Under the pieces are notes generated by a model. The model ran no database searches. It was not told where the DNA came from and was given only the letters and a program-made list of their open reading frames with translations. Both the position numbers and the translations under genes were made by a program. A DNA stretch of 64,000 bases from Nitrospira sp. ND1 (GTDB taxonomy: Bacteria > Nitrospirota > Nitrospiria > Nitrospirales > Nitrospiraceae): positions 543,073 through 607,072 of the forward strand of contig NZ_FWEX01000005.1 in NCBI RefSeq assembly GCF_900170025.1. Reading direction: 5' to 3'. Of this stretch, positions 1 to 9,195 are shown piece after piece (within the stretch, counting starts at the first letter, position 1; each line of letters opens with the position of its first letter).

Positions 1-2
1 AC

Positions 3-608
3 GATCGTTCGCTCGTCTCACAGCGCAATGCGGCGGCCATCATGGCGGCCGAGCAGAGCGCACGCGCCATGGCGCGAACCGTGGCCTGGTTCAGTGAGTC
101 GCTCCCCGGCGAGAGTCTGGGCACCGTTCAACAGACCCTGGAACAACATGCCAGACAGGCCAATCTGCTCGATGCCGCCGTCATCACAACGGACAACATG
201 ATCGTGGCCGCCAGTAATCCGGCCATCATCGGCAGCCCGATGCAGGATGCCGCATGGCCGGCTGCACGCAACAGTCAGAGCAGTTCCATCACTCACGGGG
301 TAGACAAGGGGAGGCCGGTCATGATCGTGATCGAGCCCTTCCGCCAGGACAACCGTATCGCAGGATGGATCAGACTGGTTGTCGCAACCCCGCCGGAGGC
401 CGCAGCCCTTCGTTCGGAGGATGATCTGGGGCGGGACGTGGCCCTGGTCATCGGACCGCTGCTCCTGGTGATGGTCATCCTCTTGACCCTGACCATGCGA
501 GGACTCATGAGCCGGGTTCGCACGCTCTTGGCCGGCATCCTCATGGAAGCCGGGGAACAGCGCTTCGTCCCGGCCGGGAATCCCGTCGAGACACCGGACA
601 GGGGTTGA
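3..608 (+). CDS. Membrane sensor protein, C-terminal part (5' end outside window)
   Basis: The reading frame is open from the first bases of the window, so the N-terminus lies upstream. The visible part (about 200 residues) looks like the end of an extracytoplasmic sensing domain of the Cache/CHASE kind (the stretch around AAVITTDNMIVAASNPAIIG), followed by one transmembrane helix (IGPLLLVMVILLTLTM) and a short basic cytoplasmic tail of about 35 residues that ends at TGA 606-608. No kinase, GGDEF or HAMP module follows before the stop, so it may be a stand-alone membrane sensor or a partner of the downstream c-di-GMP protein. The fold assignment is inference from the pattern; that it is a membrane protein is seen directly. 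Confidence 0.55.
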   Translation, partial: DRSLVSQRNAAAIMAAEQSARAMARTVAWFSESLPGESLGTVQQTLEQHARQANLLDAAVITTDNMIVAASNPAIIGSPMQDAAWPAARNSQSSSITHGVDKGRPVMIVIEPFRQDNRIAGWIRLVVATPPEAAALRSEDDLGRDVALVIGPLLLVMVILLTLTMRGLMSRVRTLLAGILMEAGEQRFVPAGNPVETPDRG

Positions 609-837
609 TTCACCGGCACGGACATTCCCGCCGTCGGCTTTGAGTCCACCAGATTTCCACTTAGGGATGGGAGCGGCCTACGCTGCTCAACAAGTGCTAA
701 TTATGTAGCGCTTATTCAGAAGTTTGATACTCTCACACGAGAGCGAAACAGGCAGGCCTGTCAGAGGCACCCGAGGCATTCTCGCCCCGGGAACCCATGC
801 GCCCGCGCTATAACCACCTGTGCCTGAAGACCATACG

Positions 838-2964
838 ATGACTCAAACCCGTCCCACGATCCTGATCGCCGACGACGACCCGCTCTCACGGCTCTTTGTT
901 CGGAACGCATTGGAACCGGCCGGCATGACCGTGGCCGAGGCCACCGGAGGGCAGGATGCGCTGGTGAAATTCGAGGCACTGGCACCTGATCTGGTCGTCC
1001 TGGATATTATGATGCCGGACATGGACGGGTATCTGACCTGTTCCCGGCTTCGCACGCTTCCTCGCGGCAAACGCGTCCCGATTTTGATCCTCACGGGATT
1101 GGATGACGCACATTCCATCGCGCAGGCCTATCAGCACGGCGCTACGGATTTCATCACCAAACCGGTCAACGCCACGATTCTCTGCCACCATGTCCGGTAC
1201 ATGCTCAGAACCAACAACGTGCTGCACGCGCTCATCCGAAGCGAATCGCGGCTGGAATTGGCCCAGCGGATCGCCCGGATCGGCAACTGGGACTGGAATC
1301 CCAAGACGAATCGTTTGAGTATGTCCAATGAATTATGCCGCCTGCTGGGCGTGCGTCCCCAGGATTTCGGCGGCACCTTCGAGGCCTTCCTGAATCTGAT
1401 TCACCCAGACGACCGATCCGTTGTGACCAAGGCGCTGGAGCGATTAGTCTCGCAGCACACGCCCTGCGATATCGACCACCGCGTCGTGTTGCCGAACGGG
1501 ACCGACTTCATCATTCATCTCCAGGCCGAAGGGGTGCGCGAAGAAGAGACGGACGAGCTGACGGTCATCGGGACCGCCCAGGACATCACCGAACGCAAAC
1601 AGGCTGAACGGGCCATCCATCAACTTGCATACTACGACAGCCTGACGGGCCTGGCCAACCGTGTGTTGTTCAAAGATCGCCTCTCCAACGCCCTGTCCTA
1701 CGCCGAACGCTACCATCAGCATCTGGCCACCCTGTTTATCGACTTGGATCGGTTCAAGGTGATCAACGATACACTGGGGCACACGGTGGGAGACCGCTTG
1801 CTGACACATGTGGCCGAACGGTTGAGTGAGTCGGTTCGTCAGAGCGACTCGGTCGGCCGGCATGCCGACCACGAACCGACGCATGCCCTCGCGCGACTCG
1901 GCGGCGATGAGTTCACCATTTTGCTCACGGCCTTGCCGACGCCGGAAGACGCAGGCCGGGTGGCCCGTCGGATACTGGAGGCATTGGCGCACCCCCTCAG
2001 CATCGACGGGCATGAAATTTTTATTTCCGCGAGCATCGGCATTTCGATCTTTCCCTCGGACGGCGCCACCGTGGAAGCGCTGCTCAAGAACGCCGACACC
2101 GCGATGTACCACGCGAAAGAGCAGGGGCGGAACAACTGCCAGTTTTATTCGTCCGGCTTGAACGCCGCCGCGGCCGAACGCCTCGACCTGGAAAACGAAC
2201 TCCGTCGCGCCTTGGAACGGGAAGAGTTTGTCGTCTTCTATCAGCCGAAGCTGAACATCCATTCACGCAAGATACTGGGCGCGGAAGCGCTCGTCCGTTG
2301 GAAACATCCCAAACGCGGCCTGGTGCCGCCGGGAGTCTTCTTGAATGCGGCCATCGACACGGGCCTCATCCGCCCGATGGACGAATGGGTGCTCCGCGAA
2401 GCCTGCCGCCAGGTGAAGGCCTGGGAAACGGCCGGCCTGCCGCCCATCACCGTGTCGGCCAACGTGTCCAATTCCCTGTTTCATGGACGGACGCTGCCCG
2501 CCACGGTGGCCGATGCGCTTCGGGACTCCGGGCTGAATCCATCGCAACTGGAGCTGGAACTGACCGAGTCCATCGCCATGCGGGACGTCGAGGCGTCGGT
2601 CACCATGCTGGAAGGCCTCCGCACCATGGGTGTCCGCCTCTCCATCGACGACTTCGGCACCGGGTATTCGTCCCTCAGTTATCTTCAGCGTTTTCCCCTG
2701 AGCCGTTTGAAGATCGATCAATCGTTTGTCCGCGATCTGCTCACCAACGAAAACAACGTGAAGATCACCCGGGCGATCATCGCGATGGCGCACAGTCTGA
2801 ATCTCTCGGTCTTGGCCGAAGGAGTGGAAACAGAAGGCCAGTTGGCACGGTTACGGGAAGAAGGATGCGACGAGGTGCAAGGCTACCTGTTCAGCCGGCC
2901 TGTCTGCGCGGAAGATTTTGAGAAGTTACTCAGGGGCGATGCCGATGCCCGTACAGCAGCGTGA
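838..2964 (+). CDS. Response regulator with PAS, GGDEF and EAL domains
   Basis: About 708 residues. A receiver domain comes first (acidic pocket ADDD, phospho-acceptor D56 in VVLDIMMPDMDG, Lys108 in ITKP), then a PAS domain (about 140-255), a GGDEF domain (motif at 355-359) and an EAL domain (EAL at 483-485, with DDFGTGYSSL later). Both catalytic signatures are intact, so it may both make and degrade c-di-GMP, switched by phosphorylation of the receiver. The candidate inhibitory I-site RQSD (334-337) is separated from GGDEF by about 12 extra residues compared with the usual spacing. ATG at 838 was chosen because the receiver fold starts at once after it; a GTG at 820 is possible. No histidine kinase is adjacent. 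The 3' end overlaps the convergent TPR gene by about 35 bp. Confidence 0.9.
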   Translation: MTQTRPTILIADDDPLSRLFVRNALEPAGMTVAEATGGQDALVKFEALAPDLVVLDIMMPDMDGYLTCSRLRTLPRGKRVPILILTGLDDAHSIAQAYQHGATDFITKPVNATILCHHVRYMLRTNNVLHALIRSESRLELAQRIARIGNWDWNPKTNRLSMSNELCRLLGVRPQDFGGTFEAFLNLIHPDDRSVVTKALERLVSQHTPCDIDHRVVLPNGTDFIIHLQAEGVREEETDELTVIGTAQDITERKQAERAIHQLAYYDSLTGLANRVLFKDRLSNALSYAERYHQHLATLFIDLDRFKVINDTLGHTVGDRLLTHVAERLSESVRQSDSVGRHADHEPTHALARLGGDEFTILLTALPTPEDAGRVARRILEALAHPLSIDGHEIFISASIGISIFPSDGATVEALLKNADTAMYHAKEQGRNNCQFYSSGLNAAAAERLDLENELRRALEREEFVVFYQPKLNIHSRKILGAEALVRWKHPKRGLVPPGVFLNAAIDTGLIRPMDEWVLREACRQVKAWETAGLPPITVSANVSNSLFHGRTLPATVADALRDSGLNPSQLELELTESIAMRDVEASVTMLEGLRTMGVRLSIDDFGTGYSSLSYLQRFPLSRLKIDQSFVRDLLTNENNVKITRAIIAMAHSLNLSVLAEGVETEGQLARLREEGCDEVQGYLFSRPVCAEDFEKLLRGDADARTAA

Positions 2965-4633
2965 TATTGATACGCCGGTTGGTGAACCCTTCCTTGAAGG
3001 CAATGTCATCGGTTTCGTGGAACAGATCTGAGTTGAACACAACCGCCCGGTTCGCCCGATACGGAATCTTGATTTCCTTCGCCCCCTGCGCGTTCAGCCA
3101 CTCGTAAATCTTACCTCGGGCCTTGTCGCTATTGTACGTCTTGAAATCCCAATCCCTGGGCGCTTCCTTATCCCACACCACCAATCCACCACTGTCAGGA
3201 TTCAGGTTCGCCTCATCCGGCGTGATCCAGAAATTGACGTTGACCGCCGCAGCATCGGCGTGAATGTTCAAGCCGCGCCTGGCGCTGTCGTGCTTGAATG
3301 CCCAGGCCTGCGTCAGGCGATGCGTCCCGAAAATGCGGGGAAACCGGCGGCGTAACTCCTCGGCAATTTGAAGCAGCAGGGGAGAGGCGAATCCATCACC
3401 GAGGAAGGCCCCGATATAGCCGTTCTCGTAGTCCTTCTTCCAGATCGTGGACGCCCAGCAGAACCGTCTCAACCGTTGCAACGCTTCGTCCGCCAACAAC
3501 CCGTCGATGTACGTCACCTCCGGATTCGTCGCCAGATAGCGGGCCTCCACGGCTGCGCTGTCCAGATCCGCATCCAGCGCCCCTCCCTCGATCGCCTCGC
3601 AAGGAGCGATATGGATCAGCCGGTTGTACGAGGCCGCAATGGGCTGCATGTCGGCAGGCGACAGCGGCACGCGATTTGAGGATCCGGTCGCATCGGTCGC
3701 CGAGTGTTCCAATTTTTCGCACAGTCGAGTGAGGGCCTCGTGATAGGGGTTCCACTCATCGCCCAACAGCCCGCTCTCTCGAAGATACTCTAGCTGCTCG
3801 GCATCATGCTTGAGCCGGGAGCGAAAGACGGTCGTCTCTGCCACAGGGCGGCCGTGCGCATGTTTGGCTTGCGCGGTTTCGGCAAAACAGCGCAGCGCCC
3901 GCGGTATATCCTCCCGCCAGATCCAGGCAATACCGAGGTTGTAGAGCGCGGTTCCATAACCGGGAACGATCTGAAGCGCGCGTTCGAAGCAGCGAATGGC
4001 ATCGTCCAACCGACCCTGTTCCAGGAGCACCAGACCGAGATTGTTCTGTGCCTCCGCATGAGTCGGCTTCAAGGCGATGGCACGCCGATACGACTCCGCG
4101 GCTTCATCCAACCGCCCCTGTTCTTTCAGCACGACGCCGAGATTGTTGTGCGCCTCGGCATGATCGGGGTTGAGCGTCAGGACCTGCTCATAGGCGGCTT
4201 GCGCGTCTGAAAGACGTCCCAGTTCTTTGTAGGCGTTCCCGAGATTGGTGCGGGCTTCGATGTAGCGGGGATTCCAGTGGATGGCCTGGCCATAGGCCTC
4301 GACCGCGTCCGTCGTGCGTCCTGCGCGTTGCAGCACGACGCCGTGATTGAACCAATAGATCGGATTCCGCGGACCGGCGGCACAGGCCTTTGCCAGCCAC
4401 CCGAGCGCGTCGTTCAAATGACCGTGCCGGTAGTTCAGGAGGCCTAAGCCATGAAGTGCGTCCGGCTGTGTCGGTGCGCGCTCGAGCAGTGATCGGTAGC
4501 CCCGTTCCGCTTCATCCAGACGTCCGGCCTGATGATGCAGCTGCGCCTCGCGCAGGAGCGCCGCCGGGGCATCGGCACCTCCGGCCTGCTTCCCATGTAA
4601 TTTTTCATCGCGGCGGCGCTCATTGCGATTCAC
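2930..4633 (-). CDS. TPR-repeat protein with C-terminal 2-oxoglutarate/Fe(II) oxygenase-like domain
   Basis: The N-terminal half carries about seven tetratricopeptide repeats in tandem (repeating NLGxxxxxxGRLxEAxxxYxxAL pattern). The C-terminal half carries the iron ligands of a 2OG-Fe(II) oxygenase: HAD (HxD) in LNIHADAAAVNVNFWITPDE, a distal His in SDLFHETD and a following Arg in NRRINITLLYGH. The likely role is hydroxylation of a protein or small substrate, with the TPRs as docking platform; the substrate is unknown. The frame is open further upstream, but a GTG at 4633 preceded by a strong GGAGGGAT ribosome site is the best start and avoids running into the transhydrogenase gene. Residue match is strong for both modules; function is inference. 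Confidence 0.8.
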   Translation of the reverse strand: MNRNERRRDEKLHGKQAGGADAPAALLREAQLHHQAGRLDEAERGYRSLLERAPTQPDALHGLGLLNYRHGHLNDALGWLAKACAAGPRNPIYWFNHGVVLQRAGRTTDAVEAYGQAIHWNPRYIEARTNLGNAYKELGRLSDAQAAYEQVLTLNPDHAEAHNNLGVVLKEQGRLDEAAESYRRAIALKPTHAEAQNNLGLVLLEQGRLDDAIRCFERALQIVPGYGTALYNLGIAWIWREDIPRALRCFAETAQAKHAHGRPVAETTVFRSRLKHDAEQLEYLRESGLLGDEWNPYHEALTRLCEKLEHSATDATGSSNRVPLSPADMQPIAASYNRLIHIAPCEAIEGGALDADLDSAAVEARYLATNPEVTYIDGLLADEALQRLRRFCWASTIWKKDYENGYIGAFLGDGFASPLLLQIAEELRRRFPRIFGTHRLTQAWAFKHDSARRGLNIHADAAAVNVNFWITPDEANLNPDSGGLVVWDKEAPRDWDFKTYNSDKARGKIYEWLNAQGAKEIKIPYRANRAVVFNSDLFHETDDIAFKEGFTNRRINITLLYGHRHRP

Positions 4634-4730
4634 GAAGATCCCTCCAGCGGCGACCTTACGGGTCGCCCCGGAGAGTAGCGCACATAGGGCATGGGGGTCA
4701 AAGAGGGAGAAGACGGCAGGGGGCGGGAGA

Positions 4731-6149
4731 TTAGGCCGCTTGAGTGGTGCTCTGACGCTTGCGGCGTTGGCCCAGAATATCGAGCGCGGCCACGCGATAC
4801 CCTTCGGCAAACGTGGGAAAGCTGAAAATGGAATCGATGAACCGGTCGATGGTCGCCCCGTCCTGCAAGGCCATCTGTCCGAGGTGAATCAATTCGGTCG
4901 CATGCTCGCCGACGATCTGCACGCCGAGCAACCGTTCACCGGAGGGGTCGGCAATCAGCTTCAGGAGTCCGTCGCAGGATCCCGTGATCTGCCCCTTGGC
5001 GATTTCCGTAAACCGCGCGCGCCCCACGAGCGGGCCACGGTACCGGGCTGCAGCCTGTTCCTCATCGAGTCCGATGGAGGCGATTTCCGGAATGGTATAG
5101 ATTCCGATCGGCACCTGATTGAGCGAGTCGCCGACTGGAAGGCCCAAGGCGTGACTGACCGCCCGACGACCATCCTCCATCGCTTGTGAGGCCAAGGCCG
5201 GGGGACGACCCAACATGTCGCCGGCGGCAAAAATATGCGCGACGGGGGTTTGCCCGTATTCGTTGACGGGGATCCGGCCCTTCTCGTCTAACGTCAACCC
5301 GGCCGCCTCAAGATTCAATTCTTCGATGTTCGGTTGACGCCCCAGCGCGACCAGCATCTTTTCGCTCTTGACCGCCATGCCGTTCGCCAGCCTGGCGACG
5401 ACGGAGGACACGCCGTCCCACACCACTTCCTTGACGGTCTGTCCCACGTAAAACCGTCCGCCTTGCCGTTCGATGCTGCGCTGAAACACCTCGACGATTT
5501 CCGCGTCCATGAACGACAGGGGACGCTGGGCCCTATCGATGAGCGTGACTTCGACACCCAGCAGCGCAAAGGTCGAGGCATATTCGCAGGCGATGACCCC
5601 TCCGCCCAAGACCGTCAACGAGCGGGGCAAGTAGATCATCGACAGGATCGAATCGCTGTCCAGCACATGTTCGTGATCGACAGGAATTTCAGGAATCGAA
5701 CGCGGTCGGGACCCCGTGGCCAGCACGATCGTGTCGGCTCGCAGGGCCTGGCAGGCGCCGTCGATGGTCTCCAATTCCACTTCATGCGGCGAGAGAAATC
5801 GCGCGCGTCCGTGTCGATAGGTCACGCTGTTGCGGGTGAGTTGGTCGGCCATGTAACACTCGTGCGCCTTCACCACCTCATCCAGGCGGTGCAGCAGCAC
5901 GGACATGGGCACATCGAGCCGCAGCCTTCCTTCGAACACTTCACTCGACCGTTTGAGACGCTCGAACTGCAATGCCGTCTCGCGCAGCGTCTTACTGGGA
6001 ATCGTGCCCCGGTACACACAGTTGCCGCCGATGCCCTGTTCCTGTTCGATCAGGACGACTTTCTTGCCGGCCTTGGCGCCTTGAATGGCGGCCTTCTGGC
6101 CAGCCGGACCGCTCCCCACCACCACAATGTCATAGGCATTGGGGGGCAT
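4731..6149 (-). CDS. sthA: Soluble (Si-specific) NAD(P)+ transhydrogenase
   Basis: About 472 residues of the pyridine nucleotide-disulfide oxidoreductase fold: an N-terminal FAD-binding GxGxxG (VVVGSGPAGQKAA), a central NAD(P)-binding segment (LGGGVIACEYAS) and a C-terminal dimerisation domain. The motif GGNCVYRGTIPSKTLRE has only the first Cys of the usual CxxxxC pair, with Thr at the second position. This is the signature of soluble transhydrogenase SthA/UdhA rather than dihydrolipoamide dehydrogenase. It would balance NADH and NADPH in the cytoplasm. ATG 6149 overlaps the stop of the HDOD gene (TGATG), so the two are probably translationally coupled. Confidence 0.85.
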   Translation of the reverse strand: MPPNAYDIVVVGSGPAGQKAAIQGAKAGKKVVLIEQEQGIGGNCVYRGTIPSKTLRETALQFERLKRSSEVFEGRLRLDVPMSVLLHRLDEVVKAHECYMADQLTRNSVTYRHGRARFLSPHEVELETIDGACQALRADTIVLATGSRPRSIPEIPVDHEHVLDSDSILSMIYLPRSLTVLGGGVIACEYASTFALLGVEVTLIDRAQRPLSFMDAEIVEVFQRSIERQGGRFYVGQTVKEVVWDGVSSVVARLANGMAVKSEKMLVALGRQPNIEELNLEAAGLTLDEKGRIPVNEYGQTPVAHIFAAGDMLGRPPALASQAMEDGRRAVSHALGLPVGDSLNQVPIGIYTIPEIASIGLDEEQAAARYRGPLVGRARFTEIAKGQITGSCDGLLKLIADPSGERLLGVQIVGEHATELIHLGQMALQDGATIDRFIDSIFSFPTFAEGYRVAALDILGQRRKRQSTTQAA

Positions 6150-7018
6150 CACAACGGCATCGCCTCCACGACGGCTTGCACCTTGTCTTTCAGGGCCAAG
6201 AGCGCATCGATATCTTTAGGATAGAGGTTCAGATCGGCAAAGACCGCATGCTCACGGACCATCGCCTCATCGAATGCGACGGGATCGAGAAAATGGTTGG
6301 CCAATCGCCCGGCCAGACAAGTTGTCATGCACTCCTGCTTGGCCGTCTTGGCATACTGGTAATCGCTGTGAAAGCCGATCGATTCCACGACAGGCGGCGG
6401 GAGCCCCCAGTCTTCGGCGACGAGCAAGCCCACCTGGATGTAGTAGCCTTCCAGCAGTTGATGCAACAACTCCTGCGTCAAGGTGAGATTCTGTTCCTTG
6501 GCCAACGCGACCAGCGTCTGCAACACCACCGGTTTGCCGATCCCGTGCAGGAGCCCGCAGAGATAGGCGCTTTCGACGTTGAACCGGCGGACGCGGGCAA
6601 TTTCTTTGGCGTAGGCGCCGCTTGCCAGTGAATACTGCCAGAGGCGCTTGACTTCATCATCCCACCCCGGCACCTTGAAGGCACTGCCTTTGATGGAGGC
6701 GGAGAACGCCAATTCCGACATCAAGTTCATGCCCAGCATCGAGACGGCATGTTGTAACGACACCACAGGATTGCGGGTCATGTAAGCCGGAGAGTTGGCG
6801 ATCCGGATGACATGGGCGGCGAGGGCCTGGTCCTGATGAATGAGCGCGGCAAGCTTGGCCGCCTCCGCATCCGGATCGTAGACCATACTCAAAATTCTGG
6901 AAGCTACTTGAGGCAAGAGAGGGAGTTCGATCGCTCCCTTCCGGATTCGCTCGATCAGATGCTGTTCCAACGCGTCCGTAGAGGCCGCGTCCGTCGCTTT
7001 GGGAAGTTCAGCGCTCAT
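6149..7018 (-). CDS. HDOD domain signalling protein
   Basis: About 289 residues. A stretch around residues 35-230 matches the HDOD domain, an HD-like helical fold lacking hydrolase metal ligands: LPLLPQVASRILSMVYDPD, DQALAAHVIRIANSPAY, AVSMLGMNLMSELAFS and the LCGLLHGIGKPV segment. HDOD proteins in other bacteria act as adaptors in c-di-GMP, motility or stress signalling; the partner here is unknown. ATG at 7018 (MSAELPK) was chosen over a TTG at 7039 that lies in poorly conserved sequence. It is first of a two-gene unit with sthA. Confidence 0.8.
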   Translation of the reverse strand: MSAELPKATDAASTDALEQHLIERIRKGAIELPLLPQVASRILSMVYDPDAEAAKLAALIHQDQALAAHVIRIANSPAYMTRNPVVSLQHAVSMLGMNLMSELAFSASIKGSAFKVPGWDDEVKRLWQYSLASGAYAKEIARVRRFNVESAYLCGLLHGIGKPVVLQTLVALAKEQNLTLTQELLHQLLEGYYIQVGLLVAEDWGLPPPVVESIGFHSDYQYAKTAKQECMTTCLAGRLANHFLDPVAFDEAMVREHAVFADLNLYPKDIDALLALKDKVQAVVEAMPL

Positions 7019-7093
7019 AGGGCTTACACCACACGTCAAGGTTGCGGGATTGTCTGCCTTGTAGATCCTTTTCGGCTCATTCTTCCCAAAACC

Positions 7094-7222
7094 TTAACCC
7101 GCATTATTCATGAGCGCTTCTGCTGCAATCGCCGATTCACTGCTGCGACGGGCCTTTGGCCGGCGGGCTCGCCACGTGACTCGGCAATTTCGCGACGAAC
7201 CGTCATGAATAACGCGGGTTAA
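7094..7222. repeat. Short element bounded by 20-bp inverted repeats
   Basis: The left arm is TTAACCCGCATTATTCATGA at 7094-7113 and the right arm is TCATGAATAACGCGGGTTAA at 7203-7222. The arms are inverted copies with one mismatch and enclose 89 bp that hold no gene but include a GC-rich internal hairpin (GGCCTTTGGCC region). The layout is that of a MITE-like or REP-like element or the residue of an insertion sequence. It lies between the divergent HDOD and coiled-coil genes. Confidence 0.7.
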
Positions 7223-7331
7223 CCGTCCGGCAGGGGATCTGGGGGCACAGAACATGCCGGAGAATGAGTATAATGTGACCGCGTTGGGCCGAATGGCTGC
7301 ATCCCGTCTGAAAACAAAAAGGAGTCCCCGC

Positions 7332-7775
7332 ATGGCCGTAGCTAGAACGCTGGCGTTTCTGTGCATGATCGGCACCTCCCTCACGCTTCCTCCCCGGACG
7401 ACCGCCGGAGACCAGCCGCAACCGTCTACAACCGACAGGGTGATCCGGGATACCAAGGAGGCCGTCGAAGCGACCAAACAGTATACGCTTCAGCAAAAGG
7501 AGACCTTCCAGAAGGCGGTGCAGGCAGAACTGGCCGAGATGCAGGTCAAAATTGCGGAACTCCAAAAGAAGACCAACGCCGCCTCCGCGGAAGCCCGGAC
7601 TGAAATGCAGAAGGCTCTTCAGGAGCTGGAACACAAAAAAGCCGAGGCAGGAAAGCAACTCGAGGAGGTGAATGCCTCCACCAGCTCAGCCTGGAGTAAG
7701 CTGAAAGACAACATGAACGCCGCCGTCGAAGACCTGAAGAAAAGCTATAAAGAGACCGTTTCAAAACTTCCCTGA
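7332..7775 (+). CDS. Secreted coiled-coil protein of unknown function
   Basis: 147 residues. ATG 7332 follows an AAAGGAG ribosome site by the right distance. The first 25-30 residues form a Sec signal peptide (MAVARTLAFLCMIGTSLTL) with likely cleavage near TTAG-DQ. The rest is almost entirely charged amphipathic helix (long runs of Glu, Lys, Ala, Gln), predicted as a periplasmic coiled coil. No enzyme motif is seen. A structural or envelope-stress role is possible but unsupported. It is followed 110 bp later by the HdrB-like gene on the same strand. Confidence 0.65.
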   Translation: MAVARTLAFLCMIGTSLTLPPRTTAGDQPQPSTTDRVIRDTKEAVEATKQYTLQQKETFQKAVQAELAEMQVKIAELQKKTNAASAEARTEMQKALQELEHKKAEAGKQLEEVNASTSSAWSKLKDNMNAAVEDLKKSYKETVSKLP

Positions 7776-7884
7776 TTCCACCTATGGCTCACGCACCCGA
7801 GAGAATCCCGATTCCGTCTGTTCATCGAGGGGTGAAATACGCTATGTTGGGACGGACAGACCGGACGAACAGGCGACCCACTCT

Positions 7885-8787
7885 ATGCCCCTGAAATTTG
7901 CCCTCTATCCCGGTTGCGCAGCGAAAGGCGCCACCCCCGAACTCTATCAATCCACGATGGCCATCGTCGGGCGATTAGGCATCGAGGTCGTCGAGCTTGC
8001 CGCCTCCTCCTGTTGCGGCGCCGGCGTGATCGGAGAGGCCGATCCGGATGTGGCCCTTGCGCTGAACGCCCGGACCTTCGCTCAAGCGGAGCGGCTCGGG
8101 CTGGACATCATGACCATCTGCGGCACCTGCCAGGGGGTGATGAGCGCGGCAAACCGCCGCCTGAAGAACGAACCGGGCACCCTTGAGCGGGTGAATACCA
8201 TCCTCGCGCAAGACGGCATCAGCTACGGCGGCGGGGTCCAGGTGAAACATCTCCTCTGGATCGCGGTGCGGGATATCGGACTCACCCGCGTGGGTGAGAC
8301 GGTCCAGTCTCCATTTCGTAATTTTCGTATCGCCCCTTTCTACGGATGTTACATGCTCCGGCCCTCCTGGGAGTTGGGATTCGACGATCCTGAGAATCCG
8401 TCATCGCTCGAAAAAATTATTCTCGCCGTCGGCGGGGAACCGGTCGCCTATGCGGGCCGGACCAAGTGCTGCGGCTTTCCTATCATTCTGGAGAAGGAAG
8501 CGATCGCGGTGGCCATGGCCGGCACCAATATGAAGGATGCGAAGGACCATGGCGCGGACTTCATGGTGACTCCCTGTCCGCTCTGCCACATGAGCCTCGA
8601 CATTTACCAGGAACGGGCAGGGCAGGCCGTCAAAACGGCGCTGAACCTTCCCATCCTGCATCTTCCCCAGCTACTTGGCCTCGCGATGGGTCTCCCTGCA
8701 CAGGACTTGGGGCTCTCACGCCACTTGATCTCCGTCGACCGTATCGTGACGCGCCTGCACACACCGGACACAACACATTCATCCTGA
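7885..8787 (+). CDS. HdrB-like protein with two CCG (cysteine-rich) domains
   Basis: 300 residues with two CCG modules. Module 1 has C10, the SSCCGAG pair and ICGTC; module 2 has GCYM, TKCCGFP and PCPLC. This is the arrangement of heterodisulfide reductase subunit B and of the SdhE/HdrB-like subunits of some succinate dehydrogenases, where each motif binds an unusual [4Fe-4S] cluster. It is soluble. No HdrA, HdrC or SdhA/B gene is adjacent in this window, so its electron partner is unknown. The family call is firm; its reaction is not. Confidence 0.8.
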   Translation: MPLKFALYPGCAAKGATPELYQSTMAIVGRLGIEVVELAASSCCGAGVIGEADPDVALALNARTFAQAERLGLDIMTICGTCQGVMSAANRRLKNEPGTLERVNTILAQDGISYGGGVQVKHLLWIAVRDIGLTRVGETVQSPFRNFRIAPFYGCYMLRPSWELGFDDPENPSSLEKIILAVGGEPVAYAGRTKCCGFPIILEKEAIAVAMAGTNMKDAKDHGADFMVTPCPLCHMSLDIYQERAGQAVKTALNLPILHLPQLLGLAMGLPAQDLGLSRHLISVDRIVTRLHTPDTTHSS

Positions 8788-8804
8788 CCCGTGGAGCCCA
8801 CGAC

Positions 8805-9125
8805 ATGAAGGTACTCACGCTCGCAGATTTTCAGCAGTTCAGTTCCGAGAAAATGAAGAAGAATAACCTCTTCCAGACCCCGCGTTTTTTTTGCGACATC
8901 TATTGCTTTGAACCGGGCCAGGAACAGAAGGGCCACATTCACGGCGAGCAGGATAAGGTCTACATTGTGCTGGAAGGGGAAGGGACGTTTCAGGTCGGCT
9001 CAGAAAAGCAGGTGCTGCGACCGGGCCAGGGCACTATGGCCCCGGCCGGCGATGAGCATGGAGTGAAGAATCACACGCAACAGCGGCTGAAAGTCCTAGT
9101 GTTCGTCGCGCCGAATCAGGCCTGA
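8805..9125 (+). CDS. Small cupin-domain protein
   Basis: 106 residues, a single cupin barrel. Motif 1 is GHIHGEQDKVYIVLEGEG and motif 2 is APAGDEHGVKNH, giving a probable His/His/Glu/His metal site. ATG 8805 lies 17 bp after the HdrB-like gene and probably in the same transcript. Cupins of this size act as metal-dependent oxygenases, isomerases or binding proteins; the substrate cannot be told from sequence. Confidence 0.75.
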   Translation: MKVLTLADFQQFSSEKMKKNNLFQTPRFFCDIYCFEPGQEQKGHIHGEQDKVYIVLEGEGTFQVGSEKQVLRPGQGTMAPAGDEHGVKNHTQQRLKVLVFVAPNQA

Positions 9126-9195
9126 CATCCGGCAACCGCCATCCGGCAATCAGCGATCGTTCCTGTTATCAGAATCCCGACCGACGCATGCCGTC

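Noticed and set aside
4731-6149. Dihydrolipoamide dehydrogenase or mercuric reductase
   Set aside because: Only one Cys of the redox pair is present (CVYRGT), which fits soluble transhydrogenase instead.
5334-6224. 296-codon frame opposite the transhydrogenase gene
   Set aside because: Low-complexity translation, no ribosome site, and the minus-strand enzyme is well supported.
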